From Streptomyces sp. 840.1 (GTDB lineage Bacteria > Actinomycetota > Actinomycetes > Streptomycetales > Streptomycetaceae): a stretch of 64,000 nucleotides of DNA. Numbering within the stretch: the first letter of the stretch is position 1; each line of letters begins with the position of its first letter. The position numbers and the translations under genes were made by a program. This document shows positions 9,140 through 16,782 of the stretch, piece by piece. The notes under the pieces are model-generated. The model had not been told where the DNA came from, did not search any database, and saw nothing but the letters and a program-made list of their open reading frames with translations. The DNA lies in contig NZ_RJUU01000001.1 of NCBI RefSeq assembly GCF_003751445.1, forward strand, positions 2,919,001 through 2,983,000, written 5' to 3'.

Positions 9140-11143
9140 TCAGGCGAGAGGCGTGTCCAGGACGGCCTTGCGGTGGCTGAACGTCTCCAGTGAGTAGCGG
9201 CCGTGGTAGCTGCCCATGCCGCTCTCGCCGACCCCGCCGAACGGCAGGTCCGAGACGGTCAGGTGGGCGAGCGGCAGACCGATCCCGACGGCGCCCGACG
9301 ACGTCTCGGCGACCAGCCGTTCGCGTACCGCGTCCGATTCGGTGAACGCGTACAGGGCCAGCGGCTTGTCCCGGTCGTTGATGAACGCGATGGCCTCGTC
9401 GAGGCCGTCCACCGTGACGACCGGCAGCACCGGGCCGAAGATCTCCTCCCGCATGACGGGCGCGTCCGGTGCCACGTCGGCCAGCACGGTCGGGGCGATG
9501 TACTTGCCGTCCCGGTCGTACGTGCCGCCGGTCACGGTGCGGCCCGAGCCGAGGAGCGCGGTCAGCCGGTCGAAGTGGCGCCGGTTCACGATCCGGCCGT
9601 ACTCCGGGTGTGCCGAGGCGTCCGCCCCGTAGAGCTCCTCGACGGCGGTGGCGAGCGCGTCCGCGAGCGCGGGGGCGGTCTGCGGGTCGGTCAGTACGTA
9701 GTCGGGGGCGACGCAGGTCTGGCCGGCGTTCAGGAACTTGCCGGCCGCCAGCCGTCCCGCGACCGCCTTCAGGTCCGTGTCGCGGTCGACGAAGACCGGC
9801 GACTTGCCGCCCAGTTCGAGGGTCACCGGGGTCAGGTGCTTCGCCGCGGCGGCCATCACGATCCGGCCCACCGTGCCGTTGCCGGTGTAGAAGATGTGGT
9901 CGAAGCGCTCGGCGAGCAGTGCGGTGGTCTCGGGGACCGCGCCCTCCACGACGGCGACCGCGTCCTCGTCGAGGTAGCGGGGCAGCAGCCGTGCGACGGC
10001 CGCTGAGGTGGCGGGCGCCAGTTCGCTCGGCTTGGCCAGCACGGTGTTGCCGGCGGCCAGTGCGCCGACGACCGGGGCGAGCAGCAGCTGCACCGGGTAG
10101 TTCCAGGGCGCGATGACGAGGACGACGCCGAGCGGGTCCTGCACGGTGCGGGCCGTGGCGCCGCCGAGCCGGGCCGGTACGGGGGCGGGTTCGGGCCGCA
10201 GCCAGTCGGCCAGGTGCTCAAGGGTGTGGTCGATCTCGCGGACGGTGAAGTCGATCTCGGTGCGGTAGGCCTCCTTGCGGCTCTTGCCGAGGTCGGCGTG
10301 GAGCGCGTCGGCCAGTTCGTCACCGCGTTCGGTGAGCAGCGCGCGCAGCTGCCTGAGCTGGCCGGTCCGCCAGTCGAGGCTCTTGGTGCGGCCGGTACGG
10401 AAGGTGCAGCGCAGGCGGTCGACGGTCTCGGCCGGGGTCTCGACGGGGGCGAGCGCGGCGACGATCTCGTGGGCGAGCCGCTCGGAGGAGGCCGGGTTCT
10501 GGCCGGTGTGCAGGGTGCGGTCGGTGACGGTGTTCGGGGCGAAGGGTGCGGCGGCGGTGTAGTCGGCGCCCAGCTGGACGAGCCGGTCCTCCAGCAGCCA
10601 GGGCGCCTTGTCGGCGAGCCCGCCGATGGACTCCTCGGCGTTGCTGAAGCCGGTCATGCGGTAGCCGGCGAAGGGCCAGGAGCCGTCCTCGCGGCGGGCG
10701 GCGAGCAGGGCGGCCGGGGCGTGGCAGAGCACGCCGAGGTGGGTGCCGGAGTCGAGCGCGGCGGTCAGCAGCCGTCCGGAGAGCTCGCTGACGGCGAGGT
10801 CCTCCATGGGGCCGTGGCCGCCCGGGTAGAACACGGCGTCGTAGCGGTCGGGGTGGATGTCCTCCAGCCGGGCCGGTGCGCGGAGCTCGGGGCCGATCGA
10901 GTCGAGGTACGCGGCGACCGCGTCGGCCTGCGCCTGTCCGCCGTTGGCTGCGGCCGTCAGGCTGCCCACGTCGACGGTGGGGGCGACGCCGGCGGGGGTG
11001 GCGAGGGTGACGGCGTATCCGGCTTCGGTGAAGACCCGGTGCGGTGCGGCCAGCTCCTCGGCCCAGAACCCGGTGGGGTGGGTGGTGCCGTCGTTGAGGG
11101 TCCAGTGGTCGGCGCCGGTGAGAACGAACAGTACGGAGGGCAT
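9140..11143 (-). CDS. DJ-1/PfpI - aldehyde dehydrogenase fusion protein
   Basis: About 667 aa in one uninterrupted frame. The ATG at 11143 has a good GGGAG site. Residues 1 to about 225 are a DJ-1/PfpI (Hsp31-like) domain with the Cys nucleophile elbow GVLCHAPAA and the conserved PGGHGPM segment; it closes with the family C-terminal [13 protein letters not shown]. From about residue 235 there is an aldehyde dehydrogenase of the class-3-like group: WNYPVQ cofactor region, [11 protein letters not shown], catalytic Cys in [13 protein letters not shown], and C-terminal [15 protein letters not shown]. The joint falls where both families normally end and begin, so this looks like a genuine fusion. 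The DJ-1 part could act as glyoxalase/deglycase-like or chaperone, the ALDH as detoxifier; joint reactive-aldehyde defence is inferred. It is divergent from a MarR regulator. Confidence 0.88.
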   Translation of the reverse strand: MPSVLFVLTGADHWTLNDGTTHPTGFWAEELAAPHRVFTEAGYAVTLATPAGVAPTVDVGSLTAAANGGQAQADAVAAYLDSIGPELRAPARLEDIHPDRYDAVFYPGGHGPMEDLAVSELSGRLLTAALDSGTHLGVLCHAPAALLAARREDGSWPFAGYRMTGFSNAEESIGGLADKAPWLLEDRLVQLGADYTAAAPFAPNTVTDRTLHTGQNPASSERLAHEIVAALAPVETPAETVDRLRCTFRTGRTKSLDWRTGQLRQLRALLTERGDELADALHADLGKSRKEAYRTEIDFTVREIDHTLEHLADWLRPEPAPVPARLGGATARTVQDPLGVVLVIAPWNYPVQLLLAPVVGALAAGNTVLAKPSELAPATSAAVARLLPRYLDEDAVAVVEGAVPETTALLAERFDHIFYTGNGTVGRIVMAAAAKHLTPVTLELGGKSPVFVDRDTDLKAVAGRLAAGKFLNAGQTCVAPDYVLTDPQTAPALADALATAVEELYGADASAHPEYGRIVNRRHFDRLTALLGSGRTVTGGTYDRDGKYIAPTVLADVAPDAPVMREEIFGPVLPVVTVDGLDEAIAFINDRDKPLALYAFTESDAVRERLVAETSSGAVGIGLPLAHLTVSDLPFGGVGESGMGSYHGRYSLETFSHRKAVLDTPLA

Positions 11144-11186
11144 GGGGGTACTCCCTGCAAAGCTGGCGAGCGGGTCTGGCTCAGAA

Positions 11187-11201
11187 CTTGATATGCTCAA
11201 G
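11187..11201. promoter_or_regulatory. Inverted repeat, putative MarR operator 1
   Basis: CTTGATATGCTCAAG has arms CTTGA/TCAAG with a 5-bp centre. It lies between the divergent MarR gene and the DJ-1-ALDH gene and shares its half-site with a second copy 41 bp away, close to four helical turns. Confidence 0.55.
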
Positions 11202-11228
11202 CAATCCATTTCATGTAACTGCCAAATA

Positions 11229-11241
11229 TTGAGCATGTCAA
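11229..11241. promoter_or_regulatory. Inverted repeat, putative MarR operator 2 over a -35 element
   Basis: TTGAGCATGTCAA has arms TTGA/TCAA with a 5-bp centre, the same half-site as the repeat at 11187. On the minus strand the same bases contain TTGACA, followed 17 bases later by TTACAT. A regulator bound here would block the DJ-1-ALDH promoter. Confidence 0.55.
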
Positions 11242-11279
11242 ATAAATGTCGGCGGATGCCGATCGAAGAATGGCCGACC

Positions 11280-11744
11280 ATGACCACCGAACCGACGCCC
11301 CGCGCCGACACTGCTCCGGACGATCGAGCCGCCCCCGCCCCGGAAGACCTCCTGGAGCCGCTGGCCCTCGTCGTGCGCGGTCACCACGACGACCTCACCG
11401 CCGTCGCCGCCCGCCACGGGCTGTCCACCTCGCAGGCCCGCGCGCTGATCGCGCTCACCGAGCCGATGCCGATGAGCGCACTGGCCGCCCACCTCGTCTG
11501 CGACGCGTCCAACGCCACCGGCCTCATCGGCCGCATGGAGGCCCGCGGCCTGGTCGTCCGCACCCCCGCCCCCGGCGACCGCCGCTCCAAGGTCGCGAGC
11601 CGCACCCCCGAGGGCACCGCGCTCGCCCACACCATCCGCGCCGAGATGCGCGCCGTGCACGGCGCGCTCGAAGCGCTCACGCCGGAAGAGCGCACAGCGC
11701 TGCTGCCCCTGCTCGAACGGCTGGGACAGCTGCTGTACGCCTGA
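11280..11744 (+). CDS. MarR-family transcriptional regulator
   Basis: About 154 aa from the ATG at 11280; in-frame ATGs at 11256 and 11235 are alternatives and no start has a convincing RBS. The winged helix-turn-helix core runs from LSTSQARALIAL through MSALAAHLVCDASNATGLIGRMEARGLV, and the wing arginines are in PGDRRSKVASRTPEG. A dimerisation helix at the C-terminus ends with LLPLLERLGQLLY. It is divergent from the DJ-1-ALDH fusion and is its likely local repressor, probably sensing an electrophile or oxidant. One internal Cys (LVCDAS) lies in the DNA-reading helix region. The ligand is unknown. Confidence 0.88.
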   Translation: MTTEPTPRADTAPDDRAAPAPEDLLEPLALVVRGHHDDLTAVAARHGLSTSQARALIALTEPMPMSALAAHLVCDASNATGLIGRMEARGLVVRTPAPGDRRSKVASRTPEGTALAHTIRAEMRAVHGALEALTPEERTALLPLLERLGQLLYA

Positions 11745-11755
11745 TCCGTCCCGCG

Positions 11756-12160
11756 TTACGAAGCGGGCGGCGCCGACTCCTCCGGACCCGCCCCGCTCTC
11801 ACGCCGCTTGAGCTCGTCCTCGCGGCGGCGCAGGTCCGCCTCCCAGTCCTTGAGGACCGCCTCGTCCTGCTTGTTCTCTTCCTTCAGGGACTTGAGGAAC
11901 TCGGGATTGTCGTCCGGCGCCACCCACCGGGAGCGCCCGTTGCGGTGCCACTCGGAGGGCGTACGGCCGTCGGCCGGCACCTCGCGCACCTTGCCCGCGG
12001 CCAGCCACACGATCGGGCCGACGATCCAGAACAGCAGGATGATGAAGACCCAGGCGATCTTCGGCAGGTGCTTGGCCTCGTCCTCCGGGGTGTTCAGGCA
12101 GTCGATGAACGCGAAGATCGTCAGTGCCAGCGGCAGGAGATAGATCAGGGCCCGGAGCAT
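11756..12160 (-). CDS. PLDc_N-domain membrane protein
   Basis: 134 aa. Two membrane segments (LRALIYLLPLALTIFAFIDC and KIAWVFIILLFWIVGPIVWLAAG) make a PLDc_N-type domain, the small anchor found at the start of cardiolipin synthases but here without any phospholipase domain. The cytosolic tail is charged and coiled-coil-like (LKSLKEENKQDEAVLKDWEADLRRREDELKRRE). The gene is monocistronic, its stop is 12 bp from the convergent MarR stop, and it is divergent from mqnL. Function unknown; a membrane scaffold or stress protein is possible. Confidence 0.82.
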   Translation of the reverse strand: MLRALIYLLPLALTIFAFIDCLNTPEDEAKHLPKIAWVFIILLFWIVGPIVWLAAGKVREVPADGRTPSEWHRNGRSRWVAPDDNPEFLKSLKEENKQDEAVLKDWEADLRRREDELKRRESGAGPEESAPPAS

Positions 12161-12235
12161 GGTGGAAGTTTCCCCCCGAGGAGAGTTGGCGGGGCAAAGC
12201 CCGCCCCGGTGACGGGCCCAGGGTAGCGGGTGGCC

Positions 12236-12248
12236 GATACTGGGGCGT
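12236..12248 (+). promoter_or_regulatory. Putative -10 element of a leaderless mqnL promoter
   Basis: GATACT at 12236-12241 is separated by 7 bases from the ATG at 12249, the spacing expected when the transcript starts at the A of the start codon. There is no Shine-Dalgarno sequence. The -35 region is not well conserved. Confidence 0.45.
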
Positions 12249-13706
12249 ATGGCTTACGACGATCTTCGATCCCTCCTCCGGGCTCTGGAGCGCGAGGGCG
12301 AGCTCAAGCGCATCAAGGCCGAGGTCGACCCCTATCTGGAGGTCGGTGAGATCGTCGACCGGGTGAACAAGGCCGGCGGGCCCGCACTGCTCTTCGAGAA
12401 CGTCAAGGGCTCGTCGATGCCCCTGGCCATGAACGTGTTCGGCACCGACAAGCGGCTCCTGAAGGCGCTCGGGCTCAAGTCCTACTCCGAGATCAGCGAC
12501 AAGATCGGCGGACTCCTCAAGCCGGAGCTGCCGCACGGCTTCGTCGGCGTCCGGGAGGCCTTCGGCAAGCTCGGCACGATGGTCCACGTACCGCCGAAGA
12601 AGGTGAAGGCGGAGAACGCCCCCGTCCAGGAGGTCGTCCTCACCGGCGACGACGTGGACCTGGACCGGCTGCCCGCGCTGTTCACCTGGCCCAAGGACGG
12701 CGGCTCGTTCTTCAACCTCGGGCTCACCCACACCAAGCACCCCGAGACCGGCGTCCGCAACCTCGGGCTCTACCGGCTCCAGCGCCACGACCGCCGCACC
12801 ATCGGGATGCACTGGCAGATCCACAAGGACAGCCGCAACCACTACCAGGTCGCCGCCAGGCGCGGCGAACGCCTGCCGGTCGCCATCGCCTTCGGAGCGC
12901 CGCCCGCGGTGACCTACGCCTCCACCGCGCCGCTGCCCGGGGACATCGACGAGTACCTGTTCGCGGGGTTCATCCAGGGCAAGCGCATCGAGATGGTCGA
13001 CTGCAAGACCGTCCCGCTCCAGGTCCCGGCCAACGCCGAGGTCGTCATCGAGGGCTGGCTGGAGCCCGGCGAGACGCTGCCCGAGGGACCGTTCGGCGAC
13101 CACACCGGCTTCTACACGCCGCAGGAGCCCTTCCCCGCGCTGACCATCGACTGCGTGACCATGCGCAAGCGTCCGCTGCTCCAGTCGATCGTGGTCGGCC
13201 GGCCGCCGACCGAGGACGGGCCGCTGGGCCGGGCCACCGAGCGGTTCTTCCTGCCGCTGCTCAAGATCATCGTGCCGGACATCGTGGACTACCACCTGCC
13301 CGAGTCGGGTGGCTTCCACAACTGCGCGATCGTCTCGATCGACAAGAAGTACCCGAAGCACGCCCAGAAGGTGATGAGCGCCATCTGGGGCGCCCACATG
13401 ATGTCGCTGACCAAGCTGATCGTCGTGGTGGACTCCGACTGCGACGTCCACGATCTGCACGAGGTGTCCTGGCGGGCGCTCGGCAACACCGACTACGCGC
13501 GGGACCTGACCGTCGCCGAGGGGCCCGTCGACCATCTCGACCACGCCTCCTACCAGCAGTTCTGGGGCGGCAAGGCGGGCATCGACGCGACGAAGAAGCT
13601 GCCCGAGGAGGGCTACACCCGGGACGGGGGCTGGCCGGACATGGTCGAGTCCGACCCGGACACGGCGGCGAAGGTCGACCGCCGGTGGAAGGAATACGGA
13701 CTGTGA
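12249..13706 (+). CDS. mqnL: UbiD-family decarboxylase of the futalosine menaquinone pathway
   Basis: 485 aa, a full-length UbiD fold: N-terminal domain (MAYDDLRSLLRALEREGELKRI), central prenyl-FMN-binding region (NLGLYRLQRHDRRTIGMHWQ) and the catalytic Glu-Arg-Glu area around PEGPFGDHTGFYTP. It is expected to decarboxylate prenylated 1,4-dihydroxy-6-naphthoate, with prenylated FMN supplied by the UbiX-like gene at 15279. The UbiA-like prenyltransferase overlaps its stop, and mqnE is close by, so the menaquinone assignment rests on context plus family. A UbiD of another aromatic pathway is less likely. Confidence 0.9.
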   Translation: MAYDDLRSLLRALEREGELKRIKAEVDPYLEVGEIVDRVNKAGGPALLFENVKGSSMPLAMNVFGTDKRLLKALGLKSYSEISDKIGGLLKPELPHGFVGVREAFGKLGTMVHVPPKKVKAENAPVQEVVLTGDDVDLDRLPALFTWPKDGGSFFNLGLTHTKHPETGVRNLGLYRLQRHDRRTIGMHWQIHKDSRNHYQVAARRGERLPVAIAFGAPPAVTYASTAPLPGDIDEYLFAGFIQGKRIEMVDCKTVPLQVPANAEVVIEGWLEPGETLPEGPFGDHTGFYTPQEPFPALTIDCVTMRKRPLLQSIVVGRPPTEDGPLGRATERFFLPLLKIIVPDIVDYHLPESGGFHNCAIVSIDKKYPKHAQKVMSAIWGAHMMSLTKLIVVVDSDCDVHDLHEVSWRALGNTDYARDLTVAEGPVDHLDHASYQQFWGGKAGIDATKKLPEEGYTRDGGWPDMVESDPDTAAKVDRRWKEYGL

Positions 13707-14620
13707 GCGCCGCCGAAGCGACCCTGGGCTCCGGGCCCGCGCGACCGAACAGCAAGGTCAAGGCATTCCTGCGGCTCGTGATGATCGAGCACTCGGTCTT
13801 CGCGCTGCCCTTCGCGTTCATCGCCGCCCTCACCGCGATGTTCCGGGACGACGAGTCGATCCACTGGGCCACCCTGCTGCTCGTCACCGTCGCCATGGTC
13901 GGGCTGCGCACCTTCGCGATGGCCGCGAACCGGATCATCGACCGGGAGATCGACGCCCGCAATCCGCGCACCGCCGGCCGTGAGCTGGTGACCGGCGCGG
14001 TGTCGGTGCGCTCGGCGTGGACGGGGGCGCTCGTCGCGGTCGTCGTCTTCCTCGGCGCGGCGGCGCTGCTCAACCCGCTCTGCCTGGCCCTCGCGCCGCT
14101 CGCGGTGATCCCGATGGTCGTCTACCCGTACGGGAAGCGGTTCACGAACTACCCGCACGCCATCCTGGGCATCGCCCAGGCCATGGGGCCGGTCGGTGCC
14201 TGGCTGGCGGTGACCGGGAGCTGGTCGTGGGACGCGGTGATCCTGGGGCTCGCCGTCGGGATCTGGATCGGCGGCTTCGACCTGATCTTCGCCTGCCAGG
14301 ACGTGCAGGCCGACCGCGCCCACGGGGTGCTGTCGTTCCCGGCGCGCTTCGGTATCCCGGCGGCGCTGTGGGGCGCGCGGGTCTGCCACGCGGTGACGAC
14401 GGGACTGCTGGTCTGGTTCGGCCTGGCCACCGAGGCGGGGCTCTTCTACTGGATCGGCATGGTGATCGTCGCCGTCGCCTTCGTGTACGAGCACCGGGTG
14501 GTGCGGCCGCACGATCTGTCGCGGCTGAACCGGGCGTTCTTCTCGGTCAACGGATTCATCGGAATGGCCCTGTTCGCGTGTGCCCTGCTGGATCTGCTGC
14601 TGCGGGGCCTGACGGTCTGA
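13703..14620 (+). CDS. mqnP: UbiA-family prenyltransferase of the futalosine menaquinone pathway
   Basis: About 305 aa from the GTG at 13703, which overlaps the mqnL stop and has GAAGGA nine bases upstream. It is a polytopic membrane prenyltransferase with the two Asp-rich motifs of the UbiA family, NRIIDREIDARNPRTAGRE and DVQADRAHG (preceded by DLIFACQ). It should attach a polyprenyl tail to 1,4-dihydroxy-6-naphthoate before the UbiD-like decarboxylation. The last 65 bp overlap the convergent rhomboid gene. Assignment to MqnP rests on its position between mqnL and mqnM. Confidence 0.9.
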   Translation: MSAAEATLGSGPARPNSKVKAFLRLVMIEHSVFALPFAFIAALTAMFRDDESIHWATLLLVTVAMVGLRTFAMAANRIIDREIDARNPRTAGRELVTGAVSVRSAWTGALVAVVVFLGAAALLNPLCLALAPLAVIPMVVYPYGKRFTNYPHAILGIAQAMGPVGAWLAVTGSWSWDAVILGLAVGIWIGGFDLIFACQDVQADRAHGVLSFPARFGIPAALWGARVCHAVTTGLLVWFGLATEAGLFYWIGMVIVAVAFVYEHRVVRPHDLSRLNRAFFSVNGFIGMALFACALLDLLLRGLTV

Positions 14621-15197
14621 GCGGCCGGGCGCCCCGGCGCAGGACGAACGCGGCCAGCGCCCCGCCGGCCAGGCCGAAGAGGTGGCCCTGCCAGCTGACG
14701 CCCGGATCGGTCGGCAGGACGCCCTGGAGCAGCGAGCCGTACACCGCGGCCACGAGCACGCCGATGACCACGTCCAGCGGGCGGCGGTCCACGAAGCCGC
14801 GGACCAGCAGGTAGCCGAAGAGGCCGAAGACCACGCCCGACGCGCCGAGCGTGACGGTGTTCGCCGGGGCGGTGAGCCAGACGCCCAGGCCGCCGGTGAC
14901 GATCACGGTGAGCACCACGCCGGCGAAGCGGCGCAGCCCGCCCAGCGCGGCTATGAAGCCGAGGACCAGCAGCGGGACGCTGTTCGAGGCGACGTGGGCC
15001 CAGCCGCTGTGCAGGAAGGCGGCGGGCACGATGTCGAGCAGTTCCCCCGGCTCGCGGGGGCTTATCCCGTGGCTGTCCAGGCTGTGGCCGCTCGCGAGGT
15101 CGATGCCCTCCAGCACCCAGAGCAGCCCGACCCAGCCCAGCATGACCGCGCCCGCCGCGAGGACGCGGGTCCCGGTCGTCATGCGCATGCCGTTCAT
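14556..15197 (-). CDS. Rhomboid-family intramembrane serine protease
   Basis: 213 aa with about six membrane helices. The catalytic serine is in the rhomboid motif GASGVVFGLFGYL and the histidine in SWQGHLFGLAGG; the oxyanion-side HSGWAHVASNSVPLL segment is also present. In-frame ATGs at 15197 and 15185 both fit; I give the longer form. The C-terminus is Pro/Ala/Arg-rich and polar, and its coding end overlaps the mqnP 3' end by 65 bp on the opposite strand. It probably cleaves a membrane protein, but the substrate is unknown. Confidence 0.88.
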   Translation of the reverse strand: MNGMRMTTGTRVLAAGAVMLGWVGLLWVLEGIDLASGHSLDSHGISPREPGELLDIVPAAFLHSGWAHVASNSVPLLVLGFIAALGGLRRFAGVVLTVIVTGGLGVWLTAPANTVTLGASGVVFGLFGYLLVRGFVDRRPLDVVIGVLVAAVYGSLLQGVLPTDPGVSWQGHLFGLAGGALAAFVLRRGARPLRPSGPAAADPAGHTRTGPFR

Positions 15198-15265
15198 GGA
15201 ACGCCCCCCTTCACACCTCGGAACGCGCGGAGCCCCTGGCTCGGTTCCGGGTGGTGCGTGCCGGA

Positions 15266-15278
15266 TAGGCTCGGTTCT
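15266..15278 (+). promoter_or_regulatory. Putative -10 element of a leaderless mqnM promoter
   Basis: TAGGCT at 15266-15271 is 7 bases before the GTG at 15279, the geometry of a leaderless actinobacterial transcript. It argues for that GTG over the in-frame GTG at 15297. The -35 is weak. Confidence 0.45.
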
Positions 15279-15962
15279 GTGGATTCCGGGATTTCAGTGA
15301 GTCAGCAGCAGCGGCAGCCTTGGATTGTCGGGGTTTCGGGCGCTTCGGGCACACCATTCGCCGCTGCGGTGCTGCGCGGTCTGCTGGCCGCGGGGGAGAG
15401 CGTCGATCTGGTGGTGAGCCGGGCGTCGCGGCTGACCCTGCTGGACGAGACGGGGATCGCGTTCCGCGACGCGCACTGGCAGGAGGACCTGCGCGGCTGG
15501 CTGGCGCGGGGCGCCGACGGCAAGCCGCACACCTTCGACGTGGACGTGTCGGGGGTGCGGCACTGGGCGGCCGGTGACCTGGCGGCCGGGCCGTCCTCGG
15601 GTTCGTACCCGGCGAAGGGGATGCTGATCGTCCCGGCCTCGACGGCGTGTGTGGCCGGGGTGGCGCTCGGGCTCTCGAAGGATCTGCTGCAGCGGGCCGC
15701 GAGCGTGACGCTCAAGGAGCGGCGGAAGCTGGTCGTCGCGGTCCGCGAGACCCCGCTCAGCGGACAGACGCTCAAGGCGCTGGTGGCCCTGGACGAGGCG
15801 GGCGCGGTCGTGCTGCCCGCCTCTCCGGCGTTCTACGCGGGTGCGACGCACATCCAGGATCTGGTGGATTTCGTCGCGGGGCGGGTGCTGGACGCGGCAG
15901 GGGTGCCGCACCAGCTGTACCGCCGCTGGGAGGGAGAGCTCGGTGGCGGCTCCCGTGGCTGA
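15279..15962 (+). CDS. mqnM: UbiX-family flavin prenyltransferase
   Basis: 227 aa from the GTG at 15279 (the GTG at 15297 is possible). It has the UbiX/Pad1 N-terminal P-loop-like FMN motif VGVSGASGTPFAAAVLRGLL and the C-terminal segment HIQDLVDFVAGRVLDAAG. The enzyme joins a dimethylallyl group to FMN, making the prenylated cofactor used by UbiD enzymes, so it should activate the mqnL product. At about 70 bases between the DTTG-like strands there is an insertion (RGWLARGADGKPHTFDVDVS) longer than in compact UbiX proteins. Context with mqnL, mqnP and mqnE supports the menaquinone role. Confidence 0.88.
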   Translation: MDSGISVSQQQRQPWIVGVSGASGTPFAAAVLRGLLAAGESVDLVVSRASRLTLLDETGIAFRDAHWQEDLRGWLARGADGKPHTFDVDVSGVRHWAAGDLAAGPSSGSYPAKGMLIVPASTACVAGVALGLSKDLLQRAASVTLKERRKLVVAVRETPLSGQTLKALVALDEAGAVVLPASPAFYAGATHIQDLVDFVAGRVLDAAGVPHQLYRRWEGELGGGSRG

Positions 15963-15973
15963 TCCGGGCGGGG

Positions 15974-16108
15974 TCAGCGCTTCTTGGGTGCGCGCGGGGT
16001 GCGGGTCCGGTCGACCCGGTGCGCGGCGGCGGGCTGGTGGGCACGCGAGCGGTTGGCCAGGTCCTGCAGCTCGCGCATCCGGGCGTAGGCCATCTCGATC
16101 GTGTACAC
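15974..16108 (-). CDS. Small basic protein, 44 aa
   Basis: A short frame reading from a GTG at 16108 with a strong AGGAG (16119-16123) ten bases upstream. The peptide starts VYTIEMAYARMRELQDLANRS, an amphipathic helix, and ends in a basic tail (DRTRTPRAPKKR). It has no membrane segment. It is convergent with mqnM (12 bp between the stops) and divergent from the AsnC regulator. The RBS and the helix-plus-basic-tail composition support translation; the role is unknown, perhaps nucleic-acid or ribosome binding. Confidence 0.65.
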   Translation of the reverse strand: MYTIEMAYARMRELQDLANRSRAHQPAAAHRVDRTRTPRAPKKR

Positions 16109-16126
16109 GGTGTTCTCACTCCTGAG

Positions 16127-16142
16127 GATTCGAAGATTCGAA
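16127..16142. repeat. Two tandem GATTCGAA units
   Basis: GATTCGAA is repeated exactly at 16127-16134 and 16135-16142; each unit contains the palindrome TTCGAA. It sits just upstream of the RBS of the 44-aa gene in the region shared with the AsnC promoter, so it may be an operator. Confidence 0.5.
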
Positions 16143-16229
16143 AGCATTTTTTGGATGCTCGGGAAGATTTGCAGGCTCTGACGCCTGCGTGCCTTAGATT
16201 CTACACATAGACTCGCGATACTGCTGATT

Positions 16230-16245
16230 AATGGAAGGTTCCATT
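16230..16245. promoter_or_regulatory. Palindrome at the AsnC start region, putative autoregulatory site
   Basis: AATGGAAGGTTCCATT has perfect 7-bp arms around GG. It contains the upstream candidate ATG (16231) and the GGAAGG that serves as RBS for the ATG at 16249. GATACT at 16217-16222 could be the -10. Lrp/AsnC proteins often repress their own promoters, so self-binding is plausible. Confidence 0.45.
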
Positions 16246-16248
16246 CAC

Positions 16249-16704
16249 ATGGACGCGGTGGACAGGCAGCTCATCCAGGCCCTCAGGGAGAACGGCAGGG
16301 CCTCGTACGCCGAGCTGGGCCGGCTCGTGGGGCTCTCCGGGCCCAGCGTCACCGACCGCATCAACCGGCTGGAGTCCGCCGGGGTCATCACCGGCTACCG
16401 CGCCACCGTCGACGCGGCCTCCCTCGGGCTCGGCGTCACGGCCCTGATCGGCATCTCGCTCTCCGACGCCGCCGACCACGAGGACGTCGCGCACCGGCTG
16501 AAGGACCTCGCCGAGATCGAGGACGCCTGGTTCATCGCGGGCGACGACTCCTACATGCTCAAGGTGCGCGTCGGTGACGTGGACGGCCTGGAGAAGACCA
16601 TCCGCCGCCTCAGCGGCACCCGGGGCGTCTCGCGCACCCGCACCACGATCGTGCTGTCCACCAAGTGGGAGAACCGCGTCGGCGAGCTGCCCGAAGAGGG
16701 CTGA
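16249..16704 (+). CDS. Lrp/AsnC-family transcriptional regulator
   Basis: 151 aa from the ATG at 16249 (GGAAGG ten bases upstream); a leaderless start at the ATG at 16231 would add six residues. The N-terminal helix-turn-helix is MDAVDRQLIQALRENGRASYAELGRLVGLSGPSVTDRINRLE in outline, followed by the hinge GVITGYRATVD and a RAM effector domain of about 80 residues (DAWFIAGDDSYMLKVRV). These proteins bind amino acids or similar metabolites and form octamers on DNA. Sitting directly before mqnE it is a candidate menaquinone-locus regulator; the effector is unknown. Confidence 0.9.
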   Translation: MDAVDRQLIQALRENGRASYAELGRLVGLSGPSVTDRINRLESAGVITGYRATVDAASLGLGVTALIGISLSDAADHEDVAHRLKDLAEIEDAWFIAGDDSYMLKVRVGDVDGLEKTIRRLSGTRGVSRTRTTIVLSTKWENRVGELPEEG

Positions 16705-16782
16705 CGGGGGGTCCCCCGGCCGCTCCGGGCGGGGGAGTACGGTGAGCGAAGTCTGTTACGTAGAGAAATGGGAGGCGCCCTA

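Noticed and set aside
16127..16142. T-loop-like TTCGAA sequences as part of a tRNA
   Set aside because: No acceptor or anticodon stems can be formed around them. No tRNA or rRNA was recognised anywhere in the window.
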